DNA of 32,250 bases from CAZJQD01 sp964548165 [NCBI: uncultured bacterium] (GCA_964548165.1 CAZJQD010000037.1:1-32250), one strand, 5' to 3'; positions 1-6,637 are shown, numbered from the stretch's first letter. The notes: generated by a model not told the origin, from the sequence alone. Numbers and translations: made by a program.

Positions 1-1022
1 GTCTGCTTCTGATGATACGCAGCCATCATCCCAACCCTCTCTGGAATGATCAACTCTGATCCGACTAGCGGTGGAAAACCGACAATAGTTGGTACTGCTG
101 TATGATCCACATCAAGCCATGCTTCGGGACGAGAAGGCCGCGCCGCCAAGAGACAATTCAGAAACCATTCGAGGGAAGTGGCATGAATGCCCTTGGGGGC
201 ATCGTAACCAGCGAAAACGGGTGCGAGATCGATCGGTGTAACGCCTCGACGCGCGAGTAATGCGCGCTCGGCATTTCCGAGAGAAAAGGCACCCACGAGA
301 TAGATTGCTGCATGCTTCCCCTGCAGCTGATCCCGAATCCAGCCGGTCCATTCCAGGAAATTCGGGTCGTCACCGGAGAAGCCTATCAGAACAAATGAAT
401 TCTCAAGAAGAGATTGCTGAACCGTGTTGACGAATGGCGCGAAACAACGCGGATATGTTCGATAGTCCTCTTCGGAAATAATGTATGGCGTTTGCGCGGG
501 GAATGAACCGTGAAGCTTAACTATTCTAGGCGCGAACGCCGTGGTCAACTCTGTCGCTCTTGTGACCGGCTGATATGTTCTCCCGGGAATATCGGTTCTT
601 TCGAGCAGCGTATCGTAATTTGTGGTAAAGACATCTGCCCAGGGTAATCGTAAAAGCAATTGATGAAGCCCGCCTGGTTGGTGATCCATATCTGGATTAC
701 GCGCCCGAATCAACTGGTCCAATTTGCGTCTATCGAAAGCAGCTTCGTATTCGCTGGCTATTCTTAAGGCGTTTGTGCTATTGAACTTCTCATCGCGATC
801 CTTTCTGATTTGTGGTGTATCATCAGAGGCAGAAGGGTGCAATTCGTCAAACATCGAGCGCGCTAATTGGCGCCATGTTGGAAAGCTCATCTTAACACCG
901 GGGTTAGGTTCGGCGTTAAGGCTGAATCCTGCGCCAACCATGACAGCGGAACGAGATTTTGGCCACTGCCATAGATCTTTCTGTAACTGTCTCAAATGCA
1001 GAAGGTCAGGAAAAATCATCAT
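1..1022 (-). CDS. SIR2-family NADase-like defence protein, partial (3' end beyond left edge)
   Basis: Translating the minus strand from the ATG at 1022-1020 gives 340 uninterrupted codons that run off the left edge; an in-frame TAG lies 3 nt upstream of that ATG. The N-terminal half is a SIR2-like Rossmann fold: GAGFS at residues 30-34 (NAD-binding glycine motif), TTNYD at 133-137, LHGS at 170-173 with the presumed catalytic His171, and GFSGDD at 214-219. This arrangement is typical of the SIR2_2-type domains in bacterial anti-phage proteins (Dsr/Thoeris/SIR2-effector type), which deplete NAD+ on infection. The C-terminal region beyond residue 340, probably the sensor, is not visible, so the subtype cannot be given. 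Codon use is clearly more AT-rich than in genes right of 2756, consistent with acquisition. A metabolic deacetylase is less likely, because the protein is long and there is no zinc-finger Cys pattern in the part seen. SIR2 fold is a confident call; the defence role is inferred. Confidence 0.85.
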   Translation of the reverse strand, partial: MMIFPDLLHLRQLQKDLWQWPKSRSAVMVGAGFSLNAEPNPGVKMSFPTWRQLARSMFDELHPSASDDTPQIRKDRDEKFNSTNALRIASEYEAAFDRRKLDQLIRARNPDMDHQPGGLHQLLLRLPWADVFTTNYDTLLERTDIPGRTYQPVTRATELTTAFAPRIVKLHGSFPAQTPYIISEEDYRTYPRCFAPFVNTVQQSLLENSFVLIGFSGDDPNFLEWTGWIRDQLQGKHAAIYLVGAFSLGNAERALLARRGVTPIDLAPVFAGYDAPKGIHATSLEWFLNCLLAARPSRPEAWLDVDHTAVPTIVGFPPLVGSELIIPERVGMMAAYHQKQ

Positions 1023-1028
1023 CTTCTA

Positions 1029-1057
1029 AGCCTAAGCGGTGTTAATAGCTTGATCAA
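1029..1057 (-). promoter_or_regulatory. Putative promoter of the SIR2 gene, leaderless type
   Basis: On the minus strand, TTGATC (1057-1052) is followed after 17 nt by TAGGCT (1034-1029), and the ATG at 1022 begins 6 nt later. The sequence between has no good Shine-Dalgarno match. A GTGTT/AACAC inverted repeat (1060-1056 and 1043-1039) overlaps the -35 and spacer and could be an operator. An alternative -10 (TATTAA, 1047-1042) would give a short ordinary leader. Confidence 0.35.
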
Positions 1058-1126
1058 CACTGGCAAAATCATCCATTTCTCGTGCCTTCCCATGCAGGGA
1101 AGAGAAGACTTGTTGCTCGTGCAGGT

Positions 1127-1325
1127 GACCGTCCCCCAGAATTGGCCCGAAAACTGTACAGATGAGCAGTCCGAAGCGGGCTAGATCAGGAGGACGGGAC
1201 ATGAAGCGACGACGCTTCATGTATGAGGAGATTATCGGGATCCTCAAGCAGCACGAGGCAGGGATTCCTCTCCGGACCTGTGTCGATTTCACGTGACCGG
1301 ACCGGCCACTATCTTCTATCCGTTT
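1127..1325 (+). mobile_element. IS3-family insertion sequence remnant (left end plus start of OrfA)
   Basis: The segment starting TGACCGTCCCCCAGAATTGG at 1127 resembles an IS3-family left terminus (TG start, C-rich inverted repeat) and is followed by a consensus ribosome-binding site, AGGAGG at 1189-1194, and the OrfA start at 1201. Only the first ~125 nt of orfA remain; there is no OrfB/DDE domain and no right inverted repeat in the following sequence. The left boundary is by eye; the right boundary is where OrfA-like translation fades, and it overlaps the 3' end of the neighbouring nucleotidyltransferase gene. Confidence 0.6.
1201..1325 (+). pseudogene. IS3-family transposase OrfA, truncated and frameshifted
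   Basis: The reading frame from ATG 1201 encodes 31 residues before TGA at 1294-1296. It matches the typical OrfA N-terminus of the IS3 family (MKRxRFxxEEIIGILKxHEAG). The motif that normally follows, DLCRxHG, is absent in this frame, but adding one base near 1279 restores an L-R-x-L-C-R-F-H-V-T-G reading in the next frame, continuing to a T-I-F-Y reminiscent of the ATFYxW helix-turn-helix end. The gene is therefore a decayed fragment with a single-base deletion, and no catalytic OrfB follows. It cannot encode an active transposase. Its AGGAGG ribosome-binding site at 1189-1194 is still intact, so a short peptide could still be made. Confidence 0.7.
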
Positions 1326-1869
1326 CACTGCTGCCAAGGTCCTCGATGAGCGCTTCCACGAAGAACTGGGTCTTCGGGAGGATGCGCTTTCTGGGGTAGT
1401 AGCCTTCCAGAATCGCGAAGACTTCGCTTGCCGAGGATAATCTCAACTTCTTGATGAGGAACATGGCATCGCGTGCGTCCTCTTGGGACTCGCCGGAGCG
1501 AGCGGCCATGACTTTCATGGCGAGCAGGTATCGAGGGTCCGGTACATTGACCGTGAGGTTGGACAATTCCATCACCGGGCGCGGCGCCACCCTTTCTCCG
1601 CGTTCAGACAGGAAGCCCTTCACGCCGTCATTCAGCCAACCGTCAGGAAGGTCGAGGTCACGTGCCACCTGGGCGGCCGCGGCTCGAATCTCTTTGGGCG
1701 GGACAAACACGTCGTCGATGTCCCGGGTGGCGATACGGACCTGCCAGACCAGGATCATGGCCGCGCCTCCGTAGAGGCAAATCTCGCCCGTCAGACCCTT
1801 TGCCTTCAGCTCATCGTTGAGTGCTTCGAGGTATCGCGTAATGTCGGCCGCTGTGAACCCGCGAGTCAT
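1309..1869 (-). CDS. DUF6036-like nucleotidyltransferase, putative toxin component
   Basis: This 186-residue protein has the minimal nucleotidyltransferase signature: a GGAAM segment at residues 34-38 followed by TRDIDD at 48-53, corresponding to the G-[GS]-x(n)-D-x-D metal-binding pattern of MNT/AbiEii-type enzymes. The rest is mostly helical, with AMKVMAARSGESQEDARD (116-133) typical of DUF6036 and related proteins. Family members are usually paired with a small partner and are regarded as type IV toxin-antitoxin or abortive-infection components. The upstream gene overlaps by 4 nt (ATGA), so the two are translationally coupled. The last codons lie in DNA that also reads as IS3 OrfA residue, so the native C-terminus may have been replaced when the insertion sequence landed. 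Fold: fairly sure. Toxin role: inferred. Confidence 0.75.
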   Translation of the reverse strand: MTRGFTAADITRYLEALNDELKAKGLTGEICLYGGAAMILVWQVRIATRDIDDVFVPPKEIRAAAAQVARDLDLPDGWLNDGVKGFLSERGERVAPRPVMELSNLTVNVPDPRYLLAMKVMAARSGESQEDARDAMFLIKKLRLSSASEVFAILEGYYPRKRILPKTQFFVEALIEDLGSSETDRR

Positions 1870-2378
1870 TGGTTGACTTCCGAGCGGGCCTTCTCCAGCG
1901 CGCCAGAAATCTCATAGGGATCCATGAATAGGTTTCGTCTGCGGAATGGAAACGGAGCCATCTGAATCAGGTAGGGTTTCATTCCGTCGGGCGCATTTCC
2001 AAACCATGGATAGGGACAGTAGCGCTTCTTCTTGTAGACCCATCCAGGGATGGGGAACCCCTGGATTCGGGCGAGCACTTCCGCCAGAGCGCCCAGGTAC
2101 GCGTCCCGGTGAGCTTCTCCGACCGGCCGAGGCTCTCTCGATATGAGGGAGGGCTTGGCCCGCAGTGCGGCTTCCCTGTAAAACTCCTTCAAGAGAACGC
2201 GCCAGTTCTCCGGATCGCGAGCGGCGTCATTCGACAGAGCGTGAAGTGAATACCCCCATCGATGCCGGGCGGCATTGCGAGCCCAGACCTTCAGACCACC
2301 TTTCTTCTCGGCCCGAACTCGGGCGCTTTCGCGACCGCCGAGGCGCCCCAAGTGAACGGCGTGAGGATTCTTCTTCAT
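1866..2378 (-). CDS. Small basic partner protein of the nucleotidyltransferase, putative antitoxin
   Basis: The 170-residue protein begins with a Lys/Arg/Gly-rich segment (HLGRLGGRESARVRAEKKGG, residues 9-28) that looks nucleic-acid binding. It continues with a helical middle and ends with an aromatic/proline-rich stretch (KKKRYCPYPWFG near 115-126). I do not recognise a named family. I chose the ATG at 2378 rather than the in-frame codon 84 nt further upstream, because a promoter-like TTGATA/TACATT pair ends just before 2378 and the upstream extension has no family-like composition. Its 4-nt overlap with the nucleotidyltransferase gene and its position first in the operon are typical of antitoxin-toxin pairs. 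It could equally be a substrate or accessory subunit. Confidence 0.65.
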   Translation of the reverse strand: MKKNPHAVHLGRLGGRESARVRAEKKGGLKVWARNAARHRWGYSLHALSNDAARDPENWRVLLKEFYREAALRAKPSLISREPRPVGEAHRDAYLGALAEVLARIQGFPIPGWVYKKKRYCPYPWFGNAPDGMKPYLIQMAPFPFRRRNLFMDPYEISGALEKARSEVNQ

Positions 2379-2384
2379 GTAAAT

Positions 2385-2413
2385 AATGTATGCTAAGCGG
2401 TAAGTAATATCAA
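2385..2413 (-). promoter_or_regulatory. Putative leaderless promoter of the two-gene nucleotidyltransferase operon
   Basis: TTGATA (2413-2408), a 17-nt spacer and TACATT (2390-2385) form a near-consensus sigma-70-type promoter on the minus strand. Only 6 nt separate the -10 from ATG 2378, so transcription should start at or near the A of the start codon. No Shine-Dalgarno sequence is present. The spacer contains ACCGCTTAG, which also occurs (1040-1032) in the SIR2 promoter region. Confidence 0.5.
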
Positions 2414-2530
2414 TCAGTCGACACCCGCCGGCGACAATTACACCTGCGCATTCCAGATGCATTTGTCGCCGGTGGGGCGGCCCGAGAGTTGGCTTGACTG
2501 TATTGATATTGAGGTCGCGATCGAATTCTC

Positions 2531-2550
2531 ATTTGGCACCATTTGGTACC
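2531..2550. repeat. Tandem 10-bp direct repeat, possible integrase arm-type sites
   Basis: Two adjacent copies of ATTTGGYACC (ATTTGGCACC at 2531-2540, ATTTGGTACC at 2541-2550) differ at one position. They lie about 80 bp from the tmRNA/tRNA 3'-end fragment on the side of the presumed element, where tyrosine recombinases often have arm-type binding repeats. The function is a guess. Confidence 0.4.
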
Positions 2551-2631
2551 GCCGGCCATACCCCCCCTGAATTTCGCAAAAATGTACTTGAGAATGCGCG
2601 AGTTAGCGCGGGGGACCACCCCCATAAAGAT

Positions 2632-2654
2632 TTCGATTCCCACCGCCTCCACCA
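2632..2654 (+). other. Orphan tmRNA/tRNA 3' end, probable attachment (att) site of an integrated element
   Basis: The sequence reads TTCGATT (7-nt T-loop, 2632-2638), CCCAC (3' strand of a T-stem, 2639-2643), CGCCTCC (7-nt acceptor 3' strand, 2644-2650), discriminator A and CCA (2651-2654). The anatomy fits a tRNA-like 3' end exactly, and the acceptor CGCCTCC-ACCA matches the common tmRNA (ssrA) terminus. The bases before the T-loop do not give the GTGGG needed for the other T-stem strand, and no tmRNA or tRNA body lies upstream. This is what remains at the far end of an element integrated into the 3' part of such a gene. Orientation predicts the intact gene to the left, outside the window, with the element between. 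The rest of 2414-2755 has no gene I can support. Confidence 0.65.
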
Positions 2655-2755
2655 TTGCTTGAATCGCTCCTCGCGAAATCGTGAATAAGCGCGTCCGTGA
2701 CGCGGCTGTAGCCTCGAATCGGGGAACGGCGTTACGTCCTCTCGCCTTGGCAGCT

Positions 2756-3301
2756 TTACTTGTTGCGGCCTCGGTTGCGCGGGGCGGGGTCATTCGAGGT
2801 CTGGACTTCGACGTCCACGGGACCGACCTCGACGCCGACCTTCGTGCCATCGGGGCCGATCCTCAGGCGGATGGGCGCTTCACCTGGAACCGCTTCCTCC
2901 GGGGAGGCGCGCATCTGGTCCGCGGGAGGCACAACCAGGGTGACCCGGGGCGATTCCACGGGGACAGCGGCCGTTGCCCAGATCTCATACGTTCCCGGCC
3001 CGCGGGCGCTGAAGCGCATGCCTTCGCCCTCTCGCAAGAAGACACCGCCATTTTCCGGAACCACGTGCCACGCAATGATAGCCGCATCCGTCGCTCGCGC
3101 TTCGGAGCTATTGCTGGCTGATTGCGTGGCCTTGACGAAGATGTCCGGCCCCGTGGCTTCGTAATGCAGGGGCGAGGTTTCCATCACGTTTCCGGTCCAG
3201 ACGAGGTTCAAGGTCTCGGACGCGGAGCCGCACCCGGCGATTAGGGCCGCTCCCAGGAGGAGCGCGCCAGCGAGCCTGATGGGTGCTATTTCTTGATCCA
3301 C
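2756..3301 (-). CDS. Putative lipoprotein of unknown function
   Basis: From GTG 3301 the product has 181 residues: a hydrophobic signal segment ending in a lipobox (LIAGC, Cys near residue 24), then a secreted region rich in beta-type sequence with no recognised domain. A segment reading GMRFSARGPGTYEIWATAAV resembles an immunoglobulin-like or Big-type strand pattern, and the C-terminus is proline- and arginine-rich. GTG 3301 is preferred because GAGGA lies 9 nt upstream and it places the lipobox about 20 residues from the start. The start overlaps the 3' end of the upstream small gene by 16 nt, so the two are probably co-translated. It is presumably anchored in the inner or outer membrane. 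Function unknown. Confidence 0.7.
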   Translation of the reverse strand: MDQEIAPIRLAGALLLGAALIAGCGSASETLNLVWTGNVMETSPLHYEATGPDIFVKATQSASNSSEARATDAAIIAWHVVPENGGVFLREGEGMRFSARGPGTYEIWATAAVPVESPRVTLVVPPADQMRASPEEAVPGEAPIRLRIGPDGTKVGVEVGPVDVEVQTSNDPAPRNRGRNK

Positions 3302-3492
3302 TGCCCAATGTCCTCGACGACGGCTCCCACGCTCTTCTTGGTGTTCGCGACGTTTTCCCGGACAGCCTCCTCGATGACCTGGCGTTCCTCCAGGACCACC
3401 TCCTTGACGGCGCCGGCGGCGAAACTGACCGCCTGCTTGGCCCTGCCCTTGGTTCGTTCCAGCTTCTTCTTGGCTTCGTCCTTGTGCGACAT
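3286..3492 (-). CDS. Small charged helical protein, function unknown
   Basis: This 68-residue protein starts at ATG 3492 behind a good ribosome-binding site (GGAGG, 6 nt before the ATG). It is rich in Lys, Glu, Ala and Val and is almost certainly one or two long amphipathic helices. The opening (MSHKDEAKKKLERTKGRAKQ) recalls CsbD-like stress proteins, which share a K/E/G-rich KxKGxxK pattern, but the match is weak. It has no signal peptide or clear membrane segment. The following lipoprotein gene overlaps its 3' end, suggesting a two-gene unit. A small envelope-stress or DNA/membrane-associated protein is possible but unproven. Confidence 0.7.
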   Translation of the reverse strand: MSHKDEAKKKLERTKGRAKQAVSFAAGAVKEVVLEERQVIEEAVRENVANTKKSVGAVVEDIGQWIKK

Positions 3493-3583
3493 GGATGTCC
3501 TCCGTGCAAGATGGTGTATGCACAGAAAGTCTAAAACGCACCGCGGACGGGCGATATGAGGGGAAACCCTACTGCGACGAGCC

Positions 3584-3613
3584 TTGTGCCCCGGCTGGTG
3601 CGGCTGGTATAAA
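3584..3613 (+). promoter_or_regulatory. Putative promoter of the parvulin gene
   Basis: TTGTGC (3584-3589), an 18-nt spacer and TATAAA (3608-3613) preceded by TGG (extended -10) lie about 45 nt before ATG 3658. A GAGGGAG ribosome-binding site (3645-3651) sits in the leader. Confidence 0.45.
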
Positions 3614-3657
3614 GCCAGCGAACAGCAATCAGACTTCGTAGACGAGGGAGACTCATC

Positions 3658-3939
3658 ATGGCTCAGGCAAGCGCGCGGCATATCCTGGTGGACGACGAGG
3701 CCGAGTGCCTCCAGTTGAAGAAGCGGATCGAGAGCGGCGAGGACTTCGCGGACGTGGCGAGGGAGAGCTCGACTTGCCCGTCCGGCGCCGAGGGCGGCGC
3801 CCTCGGGACATTTCGGCCCGGGATGATGGTCAAGGAGTTCGACACGGTGGTCTTCCGGGACGCCGTCGGCGTCGTGCACGGTCCCGTCAAGACGCAGTTC
3901 GGGTACCACCTGATCGAGATCACCGAGCGCACCGAGTAG
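3658..3939 (+). CDS. Stand-alone parvulin-type peptidyl-prolyl cis-trans isomerase
   Basis: The 93-residue product is one complete PpiC/rotamase domain and nothing else. It opens with ASARHILVDDEAEC (the ARHIL strand), continues with FADVARESSTCPSG (30-43) and GGALGTFRPGMMVKEFD (46-62), and closes with GPVKTQFGYHLIEI (75-88), all hallmark parvulin segments. There is no signal peptide or SurA/PrsA N-domain, so it resembles cytoplasmic PpiC (parvulin 10) and should isomerise Xaa-Pro bonds during folding in the cytoplasm. The start is set by a GAGGGAG ribosome-binding site 6 nt upstream. It is monocistronic: the gene to its left is divergent and the porin-like gene downstream follows a 108-nt gap. 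Confidence 0.9.
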   Translation: MAQASARHILVDDEAECLQLKKRIESGEDFADVARESSTCPSGAEGGALGTFRPGMMVKEFDTVVFRDAVGVVHGPVKTQFGYHLIEITERTE

Positions 3940-4047
3940 TGCCGGCGAGTCATCGCTCCGCCAGGCCGTCGCTGACAAGGCGCGGAGAACCGCCGACAAA
4001 ACGCACTGAGATCGCGATTTCCGCGTGATAGGGGACCGCGATAAGGT

Positions 4048-5244
4048 TTGCTCAAGGAGGCGTGCCCGTGCGGTCGTGTCCGTTGCCATGCCGAATTGTC
4101 GCCGAACAACTCGAATCGCCGCCGCGCCCGGCGCCGTCCCGTGCCCGTGACACCGCTGGCGTTCCTGCTGGCGGTCTCCCTGGCCGCCGGCACGCCCGGC
4201 CAGGTGGTCGCTCGTAATGTCCGCACCTCGCTCCACGGCGATCTCATCCTGTCCTACGTGGACATTGCGAATAACCAGGTGACGAACCTGGACGCCGAGT
4301 CGTTCCGCGTGGACCAGGCCGATCTCGGCCTTCACCACCAGTTGAATGATGTATCCGTTGGATACCTGCGCCTGGCGATCACTCCGGGCGCGATGAGCCT
4401 GAGCGAGGCCTACGTGAAATTCGACGGCCTGCCATGGCAGGGCGCCATCACGCTCGGCAAGTTCTACCGGCCGCTCGGCGCTCCCGTGCCGCTCTCCAAC
4501 CTCACCTACCCGCAGTTGATGGTCCATGCCTACCCGGAGATCGGAGTGAAGACGAGTTTCTTTCGCGATCCGATCGGGATCGAGGTCGGGGTCGTGAACG
4601 GCTACTCGCTGGCGCCCGCTTCTCTCTCTGCCCGCGTGGCCGGCACACCCGTTCTCTCGAACGCCAATGCCTCCGCCTCCTTTCCCGACATCGACAACAA
4701 TCGGAACTGGTACGGCCGGCTCAGTTCCAACGTGGGCGAAGACTGGGGTTCGCTGACGGTGGGGATGACCTACCTGGGCGGGCGCCTGCCGGCGCAAGAG
4801 GTCGATGCGCTCAATCCCGGCGGCCGCTTCGACTTCGGGCTCTTTCGCCGCACCAACTTCGAGGACGACCGCCAGCACCTCTCGTATGACATCGACTACC
4901 AGTATGGCCCCTGGCGCGCCTACGGCGAGTTTCTCAAGGCGCGAGACGGTCGGCTACGCCGCGACATCTGGAACGTGGCGGGCTCCTACACGTTCTATCC
5001 GCGGTGCGGCATGATCACCACGACGCTCGGCTGGGACAAGCTCGACATCAAGGACCAGGAGATTCGCATCAACAACCCGATGTCGTGGGATCGCAGCAGG
5101 GCCTCGTTTACCGTGGCCTGGTGGCCGACGGAGGCGATCCAGGTCCAGGCGGAGTTTGATCTGAACCATGAGAATGTCTCCCAGACCGGAGGAGGAAGGC
5201 TCGACAATGACGCGTTCACACTGCAGACCATCTTCTACTTCTAG
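4048..5244 (+). CDS. Outer-membrane beta-barrel (porin-like) protein
   Basis: This protein of about 380-398 residues has a basic N-region and hydrophobic core (PVTPLAFLLAVSLAAG) ending near VVA, i.e. a Sec signal. It then has alternating hydrophobic/polar strands separated by turns and a C-terminal TIFYF ending in Phe, the signature recognised by the BAM machinery. Segments such as GAITLGKFYRPLGAPVPLSN and the strand-turn pattern recall phosphate-selective porin O/P-like and related barrels, but I cannot assign a substrate. The start is uncertain: TTG 4048 is the longest frame, TTG 4096 and GTG 4141/4147 are also in frame, and the clear AGGAGG at 4055-4060 serves none of them well. The FecR-like gene overlaps its 3' end. 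Confidence 0.75.
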   Translation: MLKEACPCGRVRCHAELSPNNSNRRRARRRPVPVTPLAFLLAVSLAAGTPGQVVARNVRTSLHGDLILSYVDIANNQVTNLDAESFRVDQADLGLHHQLNDVSVGYLRLAITPGAMSLSEAYVKFDGLPWQGAITLGKFYRPLGAPVPLSNLTYPQLMVHAYPEIGVKTSFFRDPIGIEVGVVNGYSLAPASLSARVAGTPVLSNANASASFPDIDNNRNWYGRLSSNVGEDWGSLTVGMTYLGGRLPAQEVDALNPGGRFDFGLFRRTNFEDDRQHLSYDIDYQYGPWRAYGEFLKARDGRLRRDIWNVAGSYTFYPRCGMITTTLGWDKLDIKDQEIRINNPMSWDRSRASFTVAWWPTEAIQVQAEFDLNHENVSQTGGGRLDNDAFTLQTIFYF

Positions 5245-6637
5245 CGCCATGGCGGCGAAGAGCACCGGGGGCAGGCGCGTGGCCTCAGTCCTCGTCGTGC
5301 TGTGCCTCCTCGTGCTGGCCGTTGCCGGATCCGACGCGGATGCCGGGAGCCTGACGATCCTGAGGGCGTTCGGGACGATCGAGGTCCAGCGCGCGGGCGC
5401 GACCTCCTGGATCGCCGGCACGGAGCGGATGAGGCTGAGGACCGGCGACAAGTTGCGAACGGGCGCGCGCGCCTGGTGCTTCCTCCAGCTCTCGGAGCGT
5501 AACGTCGTCAAGGTGATGGAGCGGACGCGATTGAACCTCGACGAGATCACAACGTCGTCAGAACGTGTCTCCGGGCGCACGCTCTTTTCCTGGCGCGGCA
5601 CGGGAGCCTTCAACCTGAGGCTCGTGGAGGGCCAGGTCGTTCCCGTGCTCGATCGCTTTGCGGGCAGCTCGATGAACCTGGTCACGCCCGTCGCGGTGGC
5701 CGGTGTGCGGGGTACGGCGTTCTCGGCGACCGTGGAGCGCATCGACGGGACCGCTCCCGACGGTGGCGCCGCGGGAACGCCGGCGGGCGGTGGCCTTGAG
5801 GCGTCGGCGGGCGTTCCCGGCGAGGCCGGCGCGGGGGCTACGTACAACGTCGACCTCACCGTCTATCACGGGATGGTCGAGGTACAGGACCTGCGAGCTC
5901 CCGGGGCGGCGTCGACGTTCGTGCCGGCGGGCTACTCCCTGGGCTTCTCACAGGTGCGCGTTCCGGCCGGCGGTTTTCAGGGGCAGGGCGCCTCGGGTCC
6001 TGGAGGCCGTGGTCCGGGAGCTGGAGGGCCAGGCGCGGGCGGACCTGGAGCACGCGGCCCCGGCGGTCCCGGCGGCGCGGGAGGCCCCGGTGGAGCAGGT
6101 GGCCTGGACGGGCGTGGGGAAGCGGGTCAGGGCGGAAGAGACCAGGGGCAACGACCTGGTGGCCCCGCGAGCAATCGTGAAGCGCCGGGAGTCAGTGCTC
6201 CTGGTGCCGGAGCGCCGGGACCTGGAGCGCCCGGGGGATTGCAGGGCGTTCCCAATGCCACGGGTCGCGGTGAAGGAATGGCGGCGGGCGCTGGAGCCGG
6301 CGCCGTGATCGGCGCTCGAGGAAATGGCGTTCCGCCCGGAGGAACCCTGTCGCAGGTGGCGCCGAGCGGTCCCCTCGCCGGTGCCGTGCGAGCGATAGGA
6401 CCGAACAGCCCGGCGGGTCCGAACGTGGGAGGACGTCCACCCGCTGGGGGTCCATCGGCGGCGGGGAGCGTGCCGCGCAACATGCGCATCGGCGTTCCCG
6501 GAGCAGTGCCGGGCGCCACGGGTCCGGCGCCGGGCGTTCGTCCGCCGCCACCGCCACCAGACGGCACGACCTCCACGACGTTCCTGCAGGATCCCAACCG
6601 CCAGCTCGTTACCTCGCCAACCCAACCTCCTCCCTGA
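5207..6637 (+). CDS. FecR-domain secreted protein with collagen-like Gly/Pro-rich tail
   Basis: From ATG 5207 (GGAGGAGGAAGG ends 7 nt upstream) the product has 476 residues. A long signal sequence (basic segment, then VASVLVVLCLLVLAVAG) leads to a FecR-type domain at about residues 47-200. It contains GTIEVQRAG, a threshold segment RLRTGDKLRTGARAW, and the conserved TPVAVAGVRGTAFSATV. FecR domains occur in periplasmic signalling proteins and in many exported proteins of uncertain role in non-proteobacterial diderms. From about residue 255 the chain is low-complexity, with Gly-Pro-Gly and GGPGA repeats up to a poly-Pro run near the end. No TonB or sigma-factor gene is adjacent, so classical iron signalling is not supported. 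It overlaps the porin-like gene by 38 nt and is probably coupled to it. Confidence 0.75.
   Translation: MTRSHCRPSSTSSAMAAKSTGGRRVASVLVVLCLLVLAVAGSDADAGSLTILRAFGTIEVQRAGATSWIAGTERMRLRTGDKLRTGARAWCFLQLSERNVVKVMERTRLNLDEITTSSERVSGRTLFSWRGTGAFNLRLVEGQVVPVLDRFAGSSMNLVTPVAVAGVRGTAFSATVERIDGTAPDGGAAGTPAGGGLEASAGVPGEAGAGATYNVDLTVYHGMVEVQDLRAPGAASTFVPAGYSLGFSQVRVPAGGFQGQGASGPGGRGPGAGGPGAGGPGARGPGGPGGAGGPGGAGGLDGRGEAGQGGRDQGQRPGGPASNREAPGVSAPGAGAPGPGAPGGLQGVPNATGRGEGMAAGAGAGAVIGARGNGVPPGGTLSQVAPSGPLAGAVRAIGPNSPAGPNVGGRPPAGGPSAAGSVPRNMRIGVPGAVPGATGPAPGVRPPPPPPDGTTSTTFLQDPNRQLVTSPTQPPP

Noticed and set aside
2610-2623. GGGGG-ACCA-CCCCC hairpin next to the att fragment
   Set aside because: Only 5 bp, no U-tract, and not part of a tmRNA fold that I can build.
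2410-2850. Minus-strand frame containing MVEAVGIE
   Set aside because: This peptide arises from reading the tmRNA/tRNA-type 3' end backwards, a known source of spurious proteins; the frame has no other support.
4055-4080. AGGAGG followed by GTGs at 4062 and 4068
   Set aside because: The GTGs are out of frame with the barrel and lead to a 49-residue peptide without signal or motif ending near 4214. A sequencing frameshift here is possible but cannot be shown.
3286-4878. 530-codon minus-strand frame spanning the porin and parvulin
   Set aside because: Only its last 68 codons (3492-3286) have their own ribosome-binding site and sensible sequence; the rest is antisense to two convincing genes.
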